Assembly: GCF_000716595.1 (NCBI RefSeq)
Contig: NZ_JNXC01000029.1
Span: 29,505-93,504 of the forward strand
Direction: 5' to 3'
DNA from: Saccharothrix sp. NRRL B-16314
Lineage (GTDB): Bacteria > Actinomycetota > Actinomycetes > Mycobacteriales > Pseudonocardiaceae
DNA length: 64,000 nucleotides
In this document: positions 1 to 8,099 of the stretch, piece after piece
Layout of the letters: each line of letters begins with the position of its first letter
Numbering within the stretch: position 1 is the first letter of the stretch
The notes under the pieces: generated by a model
Told to the model about the DNA's origin: nothing
Seen by the model: the letters and a program-made list of their open reading frames with translations, nothing else
Database searches by the model: none
Made by a program: the position numbers and the translations under genes

Positions 1-2
1 CG

Positions 3-1331
3 TACGCCATCCCGGCGGTCGAGGTGAACGTCGTCGGTGTCGTCACCAACAAGCCGCCCTACGGCTCGTACCGGGGGTACGGGCTGCCCAAGGCGAACTT
101 CGTGCACGAGCACATGGTGGAAGCCCTCGCGCGCCACCTGGGCGTCGACCCGCACGACGTGCGGCGGCGCAACTTCGTGACCGACTTCCCCCACCAGAGC
201 CCGGTGTTCGTCTACGACAGCGGTCGGTACGCCGAGTGCCTGGACCTGTGCCGCGACGCAGTGCGCCGCGCCGGGTGGGCGGACCGCGTTGCCGGTGCGC
301 GGGCCGGCGGCGCGCACGTCGGCATCGGCTACGCGTTCCACAACGAGGTGTCCGCGTTCGCGCCGTCCCGGATCGTCAACATGTCGGGCTTGGACCACTC
401 CGGGTTCGACGAGGCCGCGGTGCGCATCGACTCCACCGGGCACGTGAGCGTCCACACCGGACAGACGTCGATGGGCCAGGGCATCCACACGGCGTTGGCG
501 CAGGTCGCGGCGCACGTCCTCGACGTGCCGCTGGACCACGTCACGGTCATCTCCGGCGACACCGACTCCGCCCCGTACACCGGGTACGGCACGGCGGCCA
601 GCCGTGCGGCGGCGGTCGGCGGCGCGGCCGTGCTCAACGCCGCCACCCGCCTGCGGGCCAAGGTGCTGCGCATCGCCGCGCACGTCTTCGAAGCCGCACC
701 GGACGACCTGGTGATCGACGAAGGCGTGGTGTCGGTGAAGGGCGTGCCGGGGCGGAGCGTGACCTTCGCCGACATCGGCGACGCGGCCTACCGGCGGCCC
801 CACGGCGTGCTGCCCGAGGACGAGGCGCCGACGCTGCACGAGCGCGAGGTGTACGACCCGGTCAACGTGGCCACGGCGTTCGGCTGCACGGCCGTGCTCG
901 CCTCGGTCGACGTGGAGACCGGCGTCGTCGACCTCCTCGGCTACCTCATCGCGCACGACTGCGGCACGGTCATCAACCCGATGATCGTGGACGGCCAGCT
1001 CCAGGGCGGCGCGGCGCAGGCCATCGGCGGCGCGCTGTACGAGCGGCTGGCCTACGGCGCGGCGGGGGAGGCGCTGACCCTGTCGTTCGCCGAGTACCTG
1101 CTGCCGACGGCCACCGTGGTGCCGCCGTTCGGCGTCGACCACATGGAGACTCCCGCCGACCACATCCCGGGCGGTTTCAAGGGAGCGGGGGAGGCCGGGG
1201 TGATCGGCGGCGGGGCGGCGATAGCGCACGCGGTGGAGGACGCGCTGGCGGAGTTCGGCGTGCGGATCACGTCGCTGCCGATCACACCGCCGGACCTGCT
1301 GGCCGCGATCCGCGCCGGGAGCGACCGGTGA
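3..1331 (+). CDS. Molybdenum hydroxylase large (molybdopterin-binding) subunit, 5' truncated by window edge
   Basis: C-terminal part of a xanthine dehydrogenase/CO dehydrogenase-type large subunit that carries the molybdopterin cofactor and hydroxylates its substrate. The frame is open to the left edge, so the true start lies outside. Visible family signatures are the cofactor-loop stretch PYGSYRGYG (about 20 residues in), a GQTSMGQGIHT loop, the Gly-rich GGAAQAIGGALYE segment, and FKGAGEAG near the end, which holds the catalytic glutamate. The loop is not the AYxCSFR motif of true form I CO dehydrogenase, so CO is an unlikely substrate and the real one is unknown. The stop overlaps the GTG of the next gene (GTGA), implying translational coupling in an L-M-S operon. 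Confidence 0.92.
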   Translation, partial: YAIPAVEVNVVGVVTNKPPYGSYRGYGLPKANFVHEHMVEALARHLGVDPHDVRRRNFVTDFPHQSPVFVYDSGRYAECLDLCRDAVRRAGWADRVAGARAGGAHVGIGYAFHNEVSAFAPSRIVNMSGLDHSGFDEAAVRIDSTGHVSVHTGQTSMGQGIHTALAQVAAHVLDVPLDHVTVISGDTDSAPYTGYGTAASRAAAVGGAAVLNAATRLRAKVLRIAAHVFEAAPDDLVIDEGVVSVKGVPGRSVTFADIGDAAYRRPHGVLPEDEAPTLHEREVYDPVNVATAFGCTAVLASVDVETGVVDLLGYLIAHDCGTVINPMIVDGQLQGGAAQAIGGALYERLAYGAAGEALTLSFAEYLLPTATVVPPFGVDHMETPADHIPGGFKGAGEAGVIGGGAAIAHAVEDALAEFGVRITSLPITPPDLLAAIRAGSDR

Positions 1332-2173
1332 AGGCCGCGCCGTTCGACTACGTCCGGGCGTCGTCCGTGGAGATGGCGGTGGACGCGCTGCGGGACGGCG
1401 CCGTCGCGCTGGCGGGCGGCCAGAGCCTGATCCCGCTGCTGAACGCGCGGGCGCGGCGGCCGGCGGTCGTGGTCGACGTGTCCCGGCTGCCGCTGGCCGG
1501 CGTCGAGCAGGTCGGCTCGACGCTGGTGCTCGGGGCGATGACCAGGCTGCGCGCCGCCGAGACGTCACCGGTCGTGCGGCGGGCCGTGCCGCTGCTGGCC
1601 GAAGCCCTGACGCACGTCGGTCACGTGTCCGTGCGCAACCGCGGCACGGTCGGCGGCAGCGTCGCGCACGCCGACCCGGCGGCGGAACTGCCGGCGGTCC
1701 TGCTGGCCCTGGACGCGGTCTTCTCGGTCAGAGGGCGAGGTGGCACGAGGGAGGTCGACGCCCGCGACTTCTTCCGCGGCCCGCACCGCACCGCGCTCGC
1801 CGCCGACGAACTCCTCACCGGCATCCGCGTCCCGCTGCCGCCGGCGACGGCCCGCTGCGGCATCGCCGAGCTGAGCCGCCGTCCCCACGACCTGGCGATC
1901 ACGGCGGTCTTCACCTCGGTCGTGCTCACCGGCCGCGTCGTCACCGACGTCCGCATCGCCGTGGCCGGCGCGGCACCCGTCCCGCTCCGGGCCCATGCGG
2001 CGGAACACGTCCTGCGAGGCGAAGTCTTCGGGCCCGACGTGCTGGCGGCGGCGGCCGAAGCGGCGGCGGACGCGACCGACCCGATCGACGACGTGCACGC
2101 ACCGGCCGCGTACCGCCGCGACATGACGGCCGTGCTCACCCGCCGGGCACTGCGACAGGCGGTGCCCGCGTGA
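1328..2173 (+). CDS. Molybdenum hydroxylase FAD-binding (medium) subunit
   Basis: 281-residue flavoprotein subunit that passes electrons from the iron-sulfur subunit to an acceptor. It begins with the typical APFDYVRASSVEMAVDAL opening, then the FAD-binding AGGQSLIPLLNAR motif (about residues 30-43) and the second signature RNRGTVGGSVAHADPAAE near residue 100. The C-terminal half is the CO dehydrogenase flavoprotein C-terminal domain. Length matches the family. The GTG start at 1328 overlaps the upstream stop by four bases, and its own stop overlaps the GTG of the small subunit in the same way, so all three subunits are probably made in fixed ratio. Acceptor and substrate cannot be read from sequence. 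Confidence 0.93.
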   Translation: MKAAPFDYVRASSVEMAVDALRDGAVALAGGQSLIPLLNARARRPAVVVDVSRLPLAGVEQVGSTLVLGAMTRLRAAETSPVVRRAVPLLAEALTHVGHVSVRNRGTVGGSVAHADPAAELPAVLLALDAVFSVRGRGGTREVDARDFFRGPHRTALAADELLTGIRVPLPPATARCGIAELSRRPHDLAITAVFTSVVLTGRVVTDVRIAVAGAAPVPLRAHAAEHVLRGEVFGPDVLAAAAEAAADATDPIDDVHAPAAYRRDMTAVLTRRALRQAVPA

Positions 2174-2733
2174 AGATCACCGTCACCGTCAACGGCCACA
2201 CCCGCTCGGCCGACTGCGAACCGCGCCGCACGCTCGCCGACTTCCTGCGCCACGACCTCGGGCTCACCGGCGTGCACGTCGGCTGCGAGCATGGCGCGTG
2301 CGGCTCGTGCACGGTCCTGCTGGACGGCGCGACGGCCCGGTCCTGCTGCGTCCTGGCGGCACAGGCGGAGGGTTCGGACGTCACCACGGTCGAGGGCCTG
2401 GCGACCACGTCCCTGAACCCCCTCCAGGAGTCGTTCCGTCGCCACCACGCCCTGCAGTGCGGCTTCTGCACGCCGGGGATGCTCGCGGTGGCGACGGAAC
2501 TGCTGCGCGACAACCCCGCGCCCACAGAGGCCGAGATCCGCACGGCAATCGCCGGCAACCTCTGCCGCTGCACCGGCTACCACTCCATCGTCACCGCCAT
2601 CGCCGCCGCACGAGACGAGGGCACGCCCTCGGACGACGACACCGCCGGCAGTCCGCTTGACGACAGGGCCGGGAATCCGCTCGCCGACACCGCCGGGAGT
2701 CCGCCCGAAGACGCTGCGGGGCAGTCCGCTTGA
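2170..2733 (+). CDS. Molybdenum hydroxylase [2Fe-2S] (small) subunit with repeat-derived C-terminal tail
   Basis: 187 residues. Residues 1-155 are a normal two-cluster small subunit: plant-ferredoxin-type CEHGACGSC plus a further Cys, then CGFC and CRCTGYH for the second cluster. Family members normally end soon after the CRC motif. Here about 30 extra residues follow, made of octapeptide repeats of the type D-T-A-G-S-P-L-D encoded by a 24-bp tandem repeat. The frame ends where the first 25-bp variant of the repeat (one extra G) shifts translation into TGA. The tail is therefore a by-product of the minisatellite entering the 3' end of the gene; whether it is harmless is unknown. Coupled to the FAD subunit by a GTGA overlap. 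Confidence 0.93.
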   Translation: MKITVTVNGHTRSADCEPRRTLADFLRHDLGLTGVHVGCEHGACGSCTVLLDGATARSCCVLAAQAEGSDVTTVEGLATTSLNPLQESFRRHHALQCGFCTPGMLAVATELLRDNPAPTEAEIRTAIAGNLCRCTGYHSIVTAIAAARDEGTPSDDDTAGSPLDDRAGNPLADTAGSPPEDAAGQSA

Positions 2734-3003
2734 CAACGCCGCCGGCGGTCTGCCCGACGATGCCACCGGGAGTTCGCGTGAGGACGCTGCGGGGCAGTCC
2801 GCTTGACGATGCCGCCGGCGGTCTGCCCGACGATGCCACTGGGAGTCCGCCCGAAGACGCTGCGGGGCAGTCCGCCTGACGACACCGCTGGCGGTCCGCT
2901 CGAAGACGCCGCCGGGAGTCCGCGTGAGGACGCTGCGGGGCAGTCCGCTTGACGACGCCGCCGGGCGTCCGCCCGACGCCACCGCCCGCAGTCCGCCCGA
3001 CAC
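2638..3003 (+). repeat. Minisatellite of 24/25-bp units with 73-bp higher-order period
   Basis: About fifteen head-to-tail units related to GACACCGCCGGGAGTCCGC. Most are 24 bp, but a variant starting GACGCTGCGGGGCAGTCCGC is 25 bp. This variant recurs at 2710, 2783, 2856 and 2929, exactly 73 bp apart, giving a 25+24+24 superstructure. The array covers the last 96 bases of the small-subunit gene and 270 bases downstream. No spacers of unique sequence are present, so it is not a CRISPR array. Confidence 0.93.
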
Positions 3004-3145
3004 CACCACGACACCACGCCACCGCGTCGCCCCGGAGCCTGACGACTGCCGGCGGTCGCGTCGGGGCGGATGAGGGGATGTCCTATCGTCGGAGCCGTTG
3101 AGCTCGCCGACACCGCTTTCCCCTACCTGGTGAGGAACCACGCCG
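2734..3145. other. Intergenic region: repeat array then leader of epoxide hydrolase gene
   Basis: The first 270 bases are the minisatellite. The remaining 140 bases hold no convincing gene; GAGGAAC at 3132-3138 is the probable ribosome binding site of the following gene. No clear terminator or promoter hexamers were recognised. Confidence 0.6.
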
Positions 3146-4381
3146 GTGACCACCCCGCACGCCTTCCCGTTGGAGCCGACCCCGATCCACGTGCCCGACG
3201 AGGTCATCGCCGACCTGCGCGCCCGTCTCGCACTGACCCGCCCACCGGTGGACGAGGGCGGTGGGGACTGGTCCTACGGCGTCCCGGCCGGCTACCTCGG
3301 CGAACTGGTCGCCTACTGGCGGGACGGCTACGACTGGCGCAAGGCCGAGGCCGCCATGAACGCCCACGAGCACTACCAGGTGGACGTCGCGGGTGTCCCG
3401 GTGCACTTCATGCGCAAACCCGGCCGCGGTCCCCGCCCGATCCCGCTGATCCTCACCCACGGCTGGCCGTGGACTTTCTGGCACTGGTCGAAGGTGATCG
3501 ACCCGCTCGCCGACCCTGCCGCGTCCGGCGGTGACCCCGCCGACGCGTTCGATGTCATCGTGCCGTCCCTGCCCGGCTTCGGTTTCCCCGGACCGCTCAC
3601 CGGCTTCCCGGACGTCAACTTCTGGAAGGTCGCCGACCTCTGGCACACCCTGATGACCGAGACCCTGGGCTACGGGAAGTACGCCGCCGGTGGCTGCGAC
3701 ATCGGCGGGATCGTCTCCAGCCAGCTCGGCCACAAGTACGCCGACCAGCTGTACGGCATCCACATCGGCTCCGGGCTGCCGCTCGACTTCTTCAACGGGC
3801 CCCGAGCCTGGGACTTCGCCCGGAACCGGCCCCTCACCGACGACCAGCCCGCCGACGTCCGCGCCCGCATCGTCGAGCTGGACCACCGCTGGGCCGCCCA
3901 CCTCGCCGTGCACACGCTCGACGGCGCGACCCTGGCCCACGGTCTGAGCGATTCACCCGCCGGACTGCTCGCCTGGCTGCTGGAGCGCTGGAACGCCTGG
4001 AGCGACAACGGCGGCGACGTCGAGTCCGTCTTCACCAAGGACGACCTGCTCACCCACGCCACGATCTACTGGGTGAACAACTCCATCGCCACCTCCATGC
4101 GCTACTACGCCAACGCCAACCGCTACCCCTGGGCACCCGCCCACGACCTCACCCCGGTCGTGCAGGCCCCGGTCGGCCTCACCTTCGTCACGTACGAGAA
4201 CCCGCCCGGCATCCACACCGCCGACGAGCGCGTCCGGGCGTTCAAGACCGGCCCGCAGGCCGCCTACTTCAACCACGTCAACGTCACCGCGCACGACCAC
4301 GGCGGCCACTTCATCCCCTGGGAGAACCCCGACGCCTGGGTGAACGATTTGCGCCGCACCTTCCACGACGGCAGGCCCTGA
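3146..4381 (+). CDS. Epoxide hydrolase (EphX1/juvenile-hormone type alpha/beta hydrolase)
   Basis: 411 residues. Residues 10-115 form the N-terminal epoxide hydrolase (EHN) cap arm, followed by an alpha/beta-hydrolase fold. The oxyanion-hole motif HGWPWTFWHW is near residue 110, the nucleophile sits in GGCDIGG (Asp near 190), and the C-terminal HDHGGHFIPWENP supplies the catalytic His. These are the hallmarks of microsomal-type epoxide hydrolases, which open epoxides to diols through a covalent ester. GTG start at 3146 with a GAGGAAC ribosome site upstream. It ends 16 bases before the convergent DUF2063 gene. No signal peptide, so cytosolic. The natural epoxide is not evident from neighbours. 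Confidence 0.9.
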   Translation: MTTPHAFPLEPTPIHVPDEVIADLRARLALTRPPVDEGGGDWSYGVPAGYLGELVAYWRDGYDWRKAEAAMNAHEHYQVDVAGVPVHFMRKPGRGPRPIPLILTHGWPWTFWHWSKVIDPLADPAASGGDPADAFDVIVPSLPGFGFPGPLTGFPDVNFWKVADLWHTLMTETLGYGKYAAGGCDIGGIVSSQLGHKYADQLYGIHIGSGLPLDFFNGPRAWDFARNRPLTDDQPADVRARIVELDHRWAAHLAVHTLDGATLAHGLSDSPAGLLAWLLERWNAWSDNGGDVESVFTKDDLLTHATIYWVNNSIATSMRYYANANRYPWAPAHDLTPVVQAPVGLTFVTYENPPGIHTADERVRAFKTGPQAAYFNHVNVTAHDHGGHFIPWENPDAWVNDLRRTFHDGRP

Positions 4382-4397
4382 ACGACCCGCCGCGATG

Positions 4398-5240
4398 TCA
4401 GGAACGGTCGTCGGGCGTGCACGTGGCCAGTCCCGCGTCCACCGCCAGGGGTAGCCAAGTGCACAACGCGGCGAGGATGCGGGAGGGGTCGCGCCCGCAG
4501 GTGCGGGCGGTGGTCGCGGCTGCGGTGTGCAGGGGGGTGCCACCGGCGGCGCACGCGTGCAGGAAGGCGTGCTGCCAGGGCGCGAGGACGTGGACCCGGA
4601 CGCGGTAGTGGGTGCGGGCCACGGCGTAGCAGGTGTCGCCGGGCTCCGGGACGGGTGGCCGGACGCCGTGGTCGGCGGCGGTGACGGTGTCGAGCAGGGC
4701 GAAGTCCAGCCGCAGCAACCGCAAGGTCGGCGGGGTGCGGACGGTCAGGTCCGGCGAGGTCATCACCGCGAACGGTGCGACGGGCTGGTGGTCGGGCTCG
4801 GTTTCCACCCCTCGGGCCCGGCGTGATTCAGCGCGTGCGCGTTCCAACCGGGCCAGCGCGGTGGGCAGCGCGTCCGGTGAGCCGGGAGGTCCGAGCGGCT
4901 GGGGCCGGGTCTCCTGGAGGAAGTCGGCGAAACCCGCGCCGAGGTCGAACATCGAGTAGGAGGTCGGGGGACGTGCCGCGACGTAACCGTCCGCGAACAA
5001 GCCGAACACCTGGTCGCCGACGAGGGCGTGGAGGACGGGGAACTCGGCTTTGAGGCATTCGCGCAAGCGCGCGCGGTAGCCACGGGCGTAGATGTCGACG
5101 CGTTCTTCCGCTCTCAGCCGGTCGGAACCCCGGACGACGTCGGACGGCCTCGGCATCCGATCGCCGCCGTGCGCTTCCCCGGTGCCCGTGCAGGTGGTCA
5201 GCAGCCACTGCTGGAGGACGGCGAGGTCCGGCTCAGGCAT
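4398..5240 (-). CDS. DUF2063 (HvfC/BufC-like) partner protein of MNIO enzyme
   Basis: 280 residues. The N-terminal 100 residues match the DUF2063 pattern seen in HvfC/BufC: YARGYRARLRECLKAEFPVLH, then LVGDQVFGLFADGYVA and a SYSMFDLGAGFADFLQ stretch. The rest is a helical/beta extension with Pro-rich stretches. In bufferin- and methanobactin-type systems such proteins hold the precursor peptide for the DUF692 iron oxygenase. The ATG at 5240 lies inside the end of the DUF692 gene (8-base overlap), so the two are translationally coupled. This is the last gene of the operon; it converges on the epoxide hydrolase gene. Confidence 0.85.
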   Translation of the reverse strand: MPEPDLAVLQQWLLTTCTGTGEAHGGDRMPRPSDVVRGSDRLRAEERVDIYARGYRARLRECLKAEFPVLHALVGDQVFGLFADGYVAARPPTSYSMFDLGAGFADFLQETRPQPLGPPGSPDALPTALARLERARAESRRARGVETEPDHQPVAPFAVMTSPDLTVRTPPTLRLLRLDFALLDTVTAADHGVRPPVPEPGDTCYAVARTHYRVRVHVLAPWQHAFLHACAAGGTPLHTAAATTARTCGRDPSRILAALCTWLPLAVDAGLATCTPDDRS

Positions 5241-6162
5241 GAGCCCGGCCGTCCGCGTGCGGCCGGGGGGACGCCACGACGCCGGTGGTGCCCGCCTTGC
5301 CCGCCTTGCCCGGCGGCACGCGCCCGGCGCGGACTTCCGCCGCCTTGGCGAGTTCGGCGACCAGGTCGGGGAACGGCGGGATGTCGGCGTCCCACTCCAG
5401 CAGGGTCGACACCCCGCCGGTCCGCTGCTGCACCAGCGCGTAGAGCGGCCACACCTCGTCGGGCACGGGACCGTCGTGGGTGTCGAGCAGGTAGTGACCG
5501 CGATCGGCGGGGCCGGCGAGGTGGACCTGGACGACGTGCTCGGCCGGCAGGCCCCGGATGTACGTCACGGCGTCGAAACCGTGATTGGTAGCGCTGACGT
5601 GGACGTTGTTGACGTCCAGCAGCACACCGCACCCGGTGTCCTGTGCCAGCTGGGCCAGGAACTCCCACTCGGGGATGTCGGACGCGTGGAACTCCAGGTA
5701 GCTGCTGGGGTTCTCCAGGACCAGCGGCCGGCCGAGGTGGTCCTGCACCGCCCGCACCCGGTCGGCCACGTGGGCGAGGCTGCGCCGGGTCAGCGGCATC
5801 GGCAGCAGGTCGTGGCTCGTGACGCCGTTGACCCCGGTCCAGCACAGGTGGTCGGAGATCCAGGCCGGGCGCACCCGCTCGGCCAGTTCACCCAACTTGT
5901 CCAGGTAGCCGGTGTCCAGCGGGTCCGTGCTGCCGATGGACAGGGACACCCCGTGCATCACCACCGGGCGGTGCGCCGACACGTGGTCCAGCACGTGGGC
6001 GGCGAAACCGTGGTCGTCGAAGAAGTTCTCGCTGATGATCTCGAACCAGTCGACGCCCCACGCTTCCGGAGGGGTGTCCACCAGGTAGCGGAAGTGGACA
6101 TCGCGCAGCCCCACGCCGTCACCGAGGTTCGGCAGCCCCAGGCGGGCCGTCGTGCTGCTCAC
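5233..6162 (-). CDS. DUF692 family multinuclear iron oxygenase (MNIO; MbnB/BufB-like)
   Basis: 309 residues with a TIM-barrel DUF692 pattern. Candidate metal ligands lie in VMHGVSLSIGS, ISDHL, VLENPSSYLEF, DVNNVHVSATNHGFD, QVHLAGP and LEWDADIP, all conserved positions in MbnB-type enzymes. Family members bind two or three irons and convert cysteines of ribosomal peptides into oxazolone/thioamide, thiooxazole or related groups, usually to make copper ligands. The GTG start at 6162 overlaps the stop of the upstream ferritin-like gene (GTGA), and the stop overlaps the DUF2063 start. That context argues that the cysteine-rich end of the upstream protein is the substrate; this is inference. Confidence 0.93.
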   Translation of the reverse strand: MSSTTARLGLPNLGDGVGLRDVHFRYLVDTPPEAWGVDWFEIISENFFDDHGFAAHVLDHVSAHRPVVMHGVSLSIGSTDPLDTGYLDKLGELAERVRPAWISDHLCWTGVNGVTSHDLLPMPLTRRSLAHVADRVRAVQDHLGRPLVLENPSSYLEFHASDIPEWEFLAQLAQDTGCGVLLDVNNVHVSATNHGFDAVTYIRGLPAEHVVQVHLAGPADRGHYLLDTHDGPVPDEVWPLYALVQQRTGGVSTLLEWDADIPPFPDLVAELAKAAEVRAGRVPPGKAGKAGTTGVVASPRPHADGRAHA

Positions 6163-8099
6163 GTCGACGGGGGGAACGCCAGCCGCACCTTGTTCGGCTG
6201 CGGTTTGGGCGCCACGGGCAGCTTGCGGTGCTCCATCACGACTTGGTAGGCGCGGTAGGCGACGTCGTAGACCTTCTCGCCGCGCTCGAACGCCATCTCG
6301 CTGATGGGCGTGGAGGCGTTCCCCTCGCCGACGAAGTCGTACAACTGCATGGTGCCGCCCTGCGGCAGCACCTGCGAGGCCGAGATGGGTACCGCGCAGC
6401 CGCCGAAGGCGCCGCACTTGTTGTCGCCCGGAGGGGAGTACAGGGTCCGCTCGCCGTCCTGGGTCGCGTCGCCGTCGGTCTTGGCCTTCACCAGCGCGAA
6501 ACCGCAGTTCCCACCGCCACCGGTCTTCTGCACGAACCCGCAGCCACCCTGGGCCTTGCACGCGTTGGACCCGCGGCAGGAGTGGAAGACGTCGACCGCC
6601 GCGCAGTCGTTCGCGTGGCCCGTCTTGTTGGTCAGGTCGAGGCCCTGGCAGGCGTGCAGGAGCTTGGTGCCGTGGTCGACGCCCACCGCGCCGCCCAGGT
6701 CGGGCGCCTTGCGGAACAACGCCCAGCAGATCGCCATCCGGTCGCCCGAGCCGGCCATGGACGGGTAGGGGAACATCACCTTCTCGTCGGTCCAGTAGGT
6801 GTTCAGGACGGTGGTGATGCCGGCGATCGAGCCGACCGCGGCCTGGCTGATCGTCCGGTACATCGCGTCGTCGCGGCCGAGGTCGTTCATCGCCTCGGCG
6901 ATCGTGGCCGGGTCCGGCAGGCCGTACTTGTCGGCCTTCTGCCACGACGCGGTGGTCAGGTCCGCGGCCTTCCACGGCCGTTGCTCGCTCTTGCGCCACT
7001 GCGGCCACGTCAGGAAGTCGTGCTGCTTGAGCAGGGCTTCGATCTCCGCGAAGCGCTCGTAGTGGTCCTTGCTGCCGTTGTCGTACCGCGCCGTGGCGTC
7101 CCTCGACTCGGCCGGGCCGCCGGTGTCGGTGTAGTCGGGGTAATCCGCCTTCAACGCGTCCAGCGAAGCCTGGTACTTGTCCTCGACCATTTCCGGGCGT
7201 GCCCTCGGCAGTTCACCGCCTTCCCCCTGGTCGGTGATGGCGCTGATCATGTCCCACACCAGCTGGAGCGAGGGCCGGGTGATGGTCGTGTCGAAGCCCG
7301 GGTACTCGCGCTTGGGGTGACCGGGTGGCTTCTCGACGTTGAACAGGTCCCGCTGCAAGGCGGCACTGTCGTAGACGTACTCCCACAGCTTCTTCGTCGG
7401 TGCGTCCTCGTAGGTCAGGTTCAGGTAGTCGTAATAGCACAGGTACATGTGCCCGATCGTGCCGAACATCGGCAGGTCCTTCTCCGTCATGCCCTGCTCC
7501 CACCGCGGGAACGGGACGGGCGGGAAGTACTTGTGCCGTGCTTCGGGTTTGATCTTCGCGCGGGCGTCCTGCTCGGGTTGCTCGATCACCCGGAACAGGC
7601 GGGTCTGCTCCAGGTCCACCGCGCCGATGTTCACCTTGACGTCCGACGAGTCCGTGGTGTCGGTCAGGTCGACGATGTGCGGGATCACGGTCTTGTCCGG
7701 CCCGTAGCACGTCCAGCCGTGGGCGGGGTTCTGCAGCAGGGGACTGGTGAACAGCGGGGTGACGCCGAGCCGGCTTGCCAGGTTCGCGGCCAGCTGGACG
7801 TGCAGCATCTCCTCGATGAACACCGAGAAGACGATGTTGAAGGCCTTCTCGTTCGGGGTGGTCGGCTTCGCGGTGGTGGCGGAACCGGGCCACAGCCGGC
7901 CCCGGTAGAAGTCCTGGCCTTTGCCGGTGATCTGGTGCATGCCCTGGATCGAGGTCATCGCGCACATGTAGAGCGGGATCGTGAACAGCTCCACGTTCAC
8001 GGCCGCCTGGGCGATCGCCCTCAACGCCGAGATGTCCGCTTTCCGGGAGCCGGCCGGCCGCGGCTTGGCGACGGTGTCGGTGGTGACGGCGTGGTCCAT
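6159..8099 (-). CDS. Ferritin-like (VioB-type) protein with cysteine-rich C-terminal region, putative MNIO substrate
   Basis: 646 residues. Residues about 20-260 resemble the ferritin-like domain of the iminophenyl-pyruvate dimer synthase/VioB family, with VNVELFTIPLY and the metal-binding FIEEMLHVQLAANL. A middle region without recognised domain follows. From about residue 485 to 575 there is a cluster of eight cysteines in patterns such as HACQG, NDCAA, HSCRGSNACKAQGGC, GNCGF, NKCGAFGGC; similar Cys/Gly/Asn/Lys patterns occur in BufA-type precursors. First gene of the MNIO operon. ATG at 8099 is preferred because GGAAGG is spaced five bases before it; an in-frame GTG at 8105 is possible. 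No signal peptide seen, unlike secreted BufA peptides. Confidence 0.85.
   Translation of the reverse strand: MDHAVTTDTVAKPRPAGSRKADISALRAIAQAAVNVELFTIPLYMCAMTSIQGMHQITGKGQDFYRGRLWPGSATTAKPTTPNEKAFNIVFSVFIEEMLHVQLAANLASRLGVTPLFTSPLLQNPAHGWTCYGPDKTVIPHIVDLTDTTDSSDVKVNIGAVDLEQTRLFRVIEQPEQDARAKIKPEARHKYFPPVPFPRWEQGMTEKDLPMFGTIGHMYLCYYDYLNLTYEDAPTKKLWEYVYDSAALQRDLFNVEKPPGHPKREYPGFDTTITRPSLQLVWDMISAITDQGEGGELPRARPEMVEDKYQASLDALKADYPDYTDTGGPAESRDATARYDNGSKDHYERFAEIEALLKQHDFLTWPQWRKSEQRPWKAADLTTASWQKADKYGLPDPATIAEAMNDLGRDDAMYRTISQAAVGSIAGITTVLNTYWTDEKVMFPYPSMAGSGDRMAICWALFRKAPDLGGAVGVDHGTKLLHACQGLDLTNKTGHANDCAAVDVFHSCRGSNACKAQGGCGFVQKTGGGGNCGFALVKAKTDGDATQDGERTLYSPPGDNKCGAFGGCAVPISASQVLPQGGTMQLYDFVGEGNASTPISEMAFERGEKVYDVAYRAYQVVMEHRKLPVAPKPQPNKVRLAFPPST

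Noticed and set aside
3..1331. Aerobic CO dehydrogenase
   Set aside because: The AYxCSFR cofactor loop is absent.
2638..3003. CRISPR array
   Set aside because: Units are contiguous and degenerate, without unique spacers, and no cas genes are in the window.
1621..3207. Minus-strand open frame with repetitive Arg/Ala/Ser product over the minisatellite
   Set aside because: The repeats keep several frames open on both strands. No ribosome site or homologous protein pattern was recognised.
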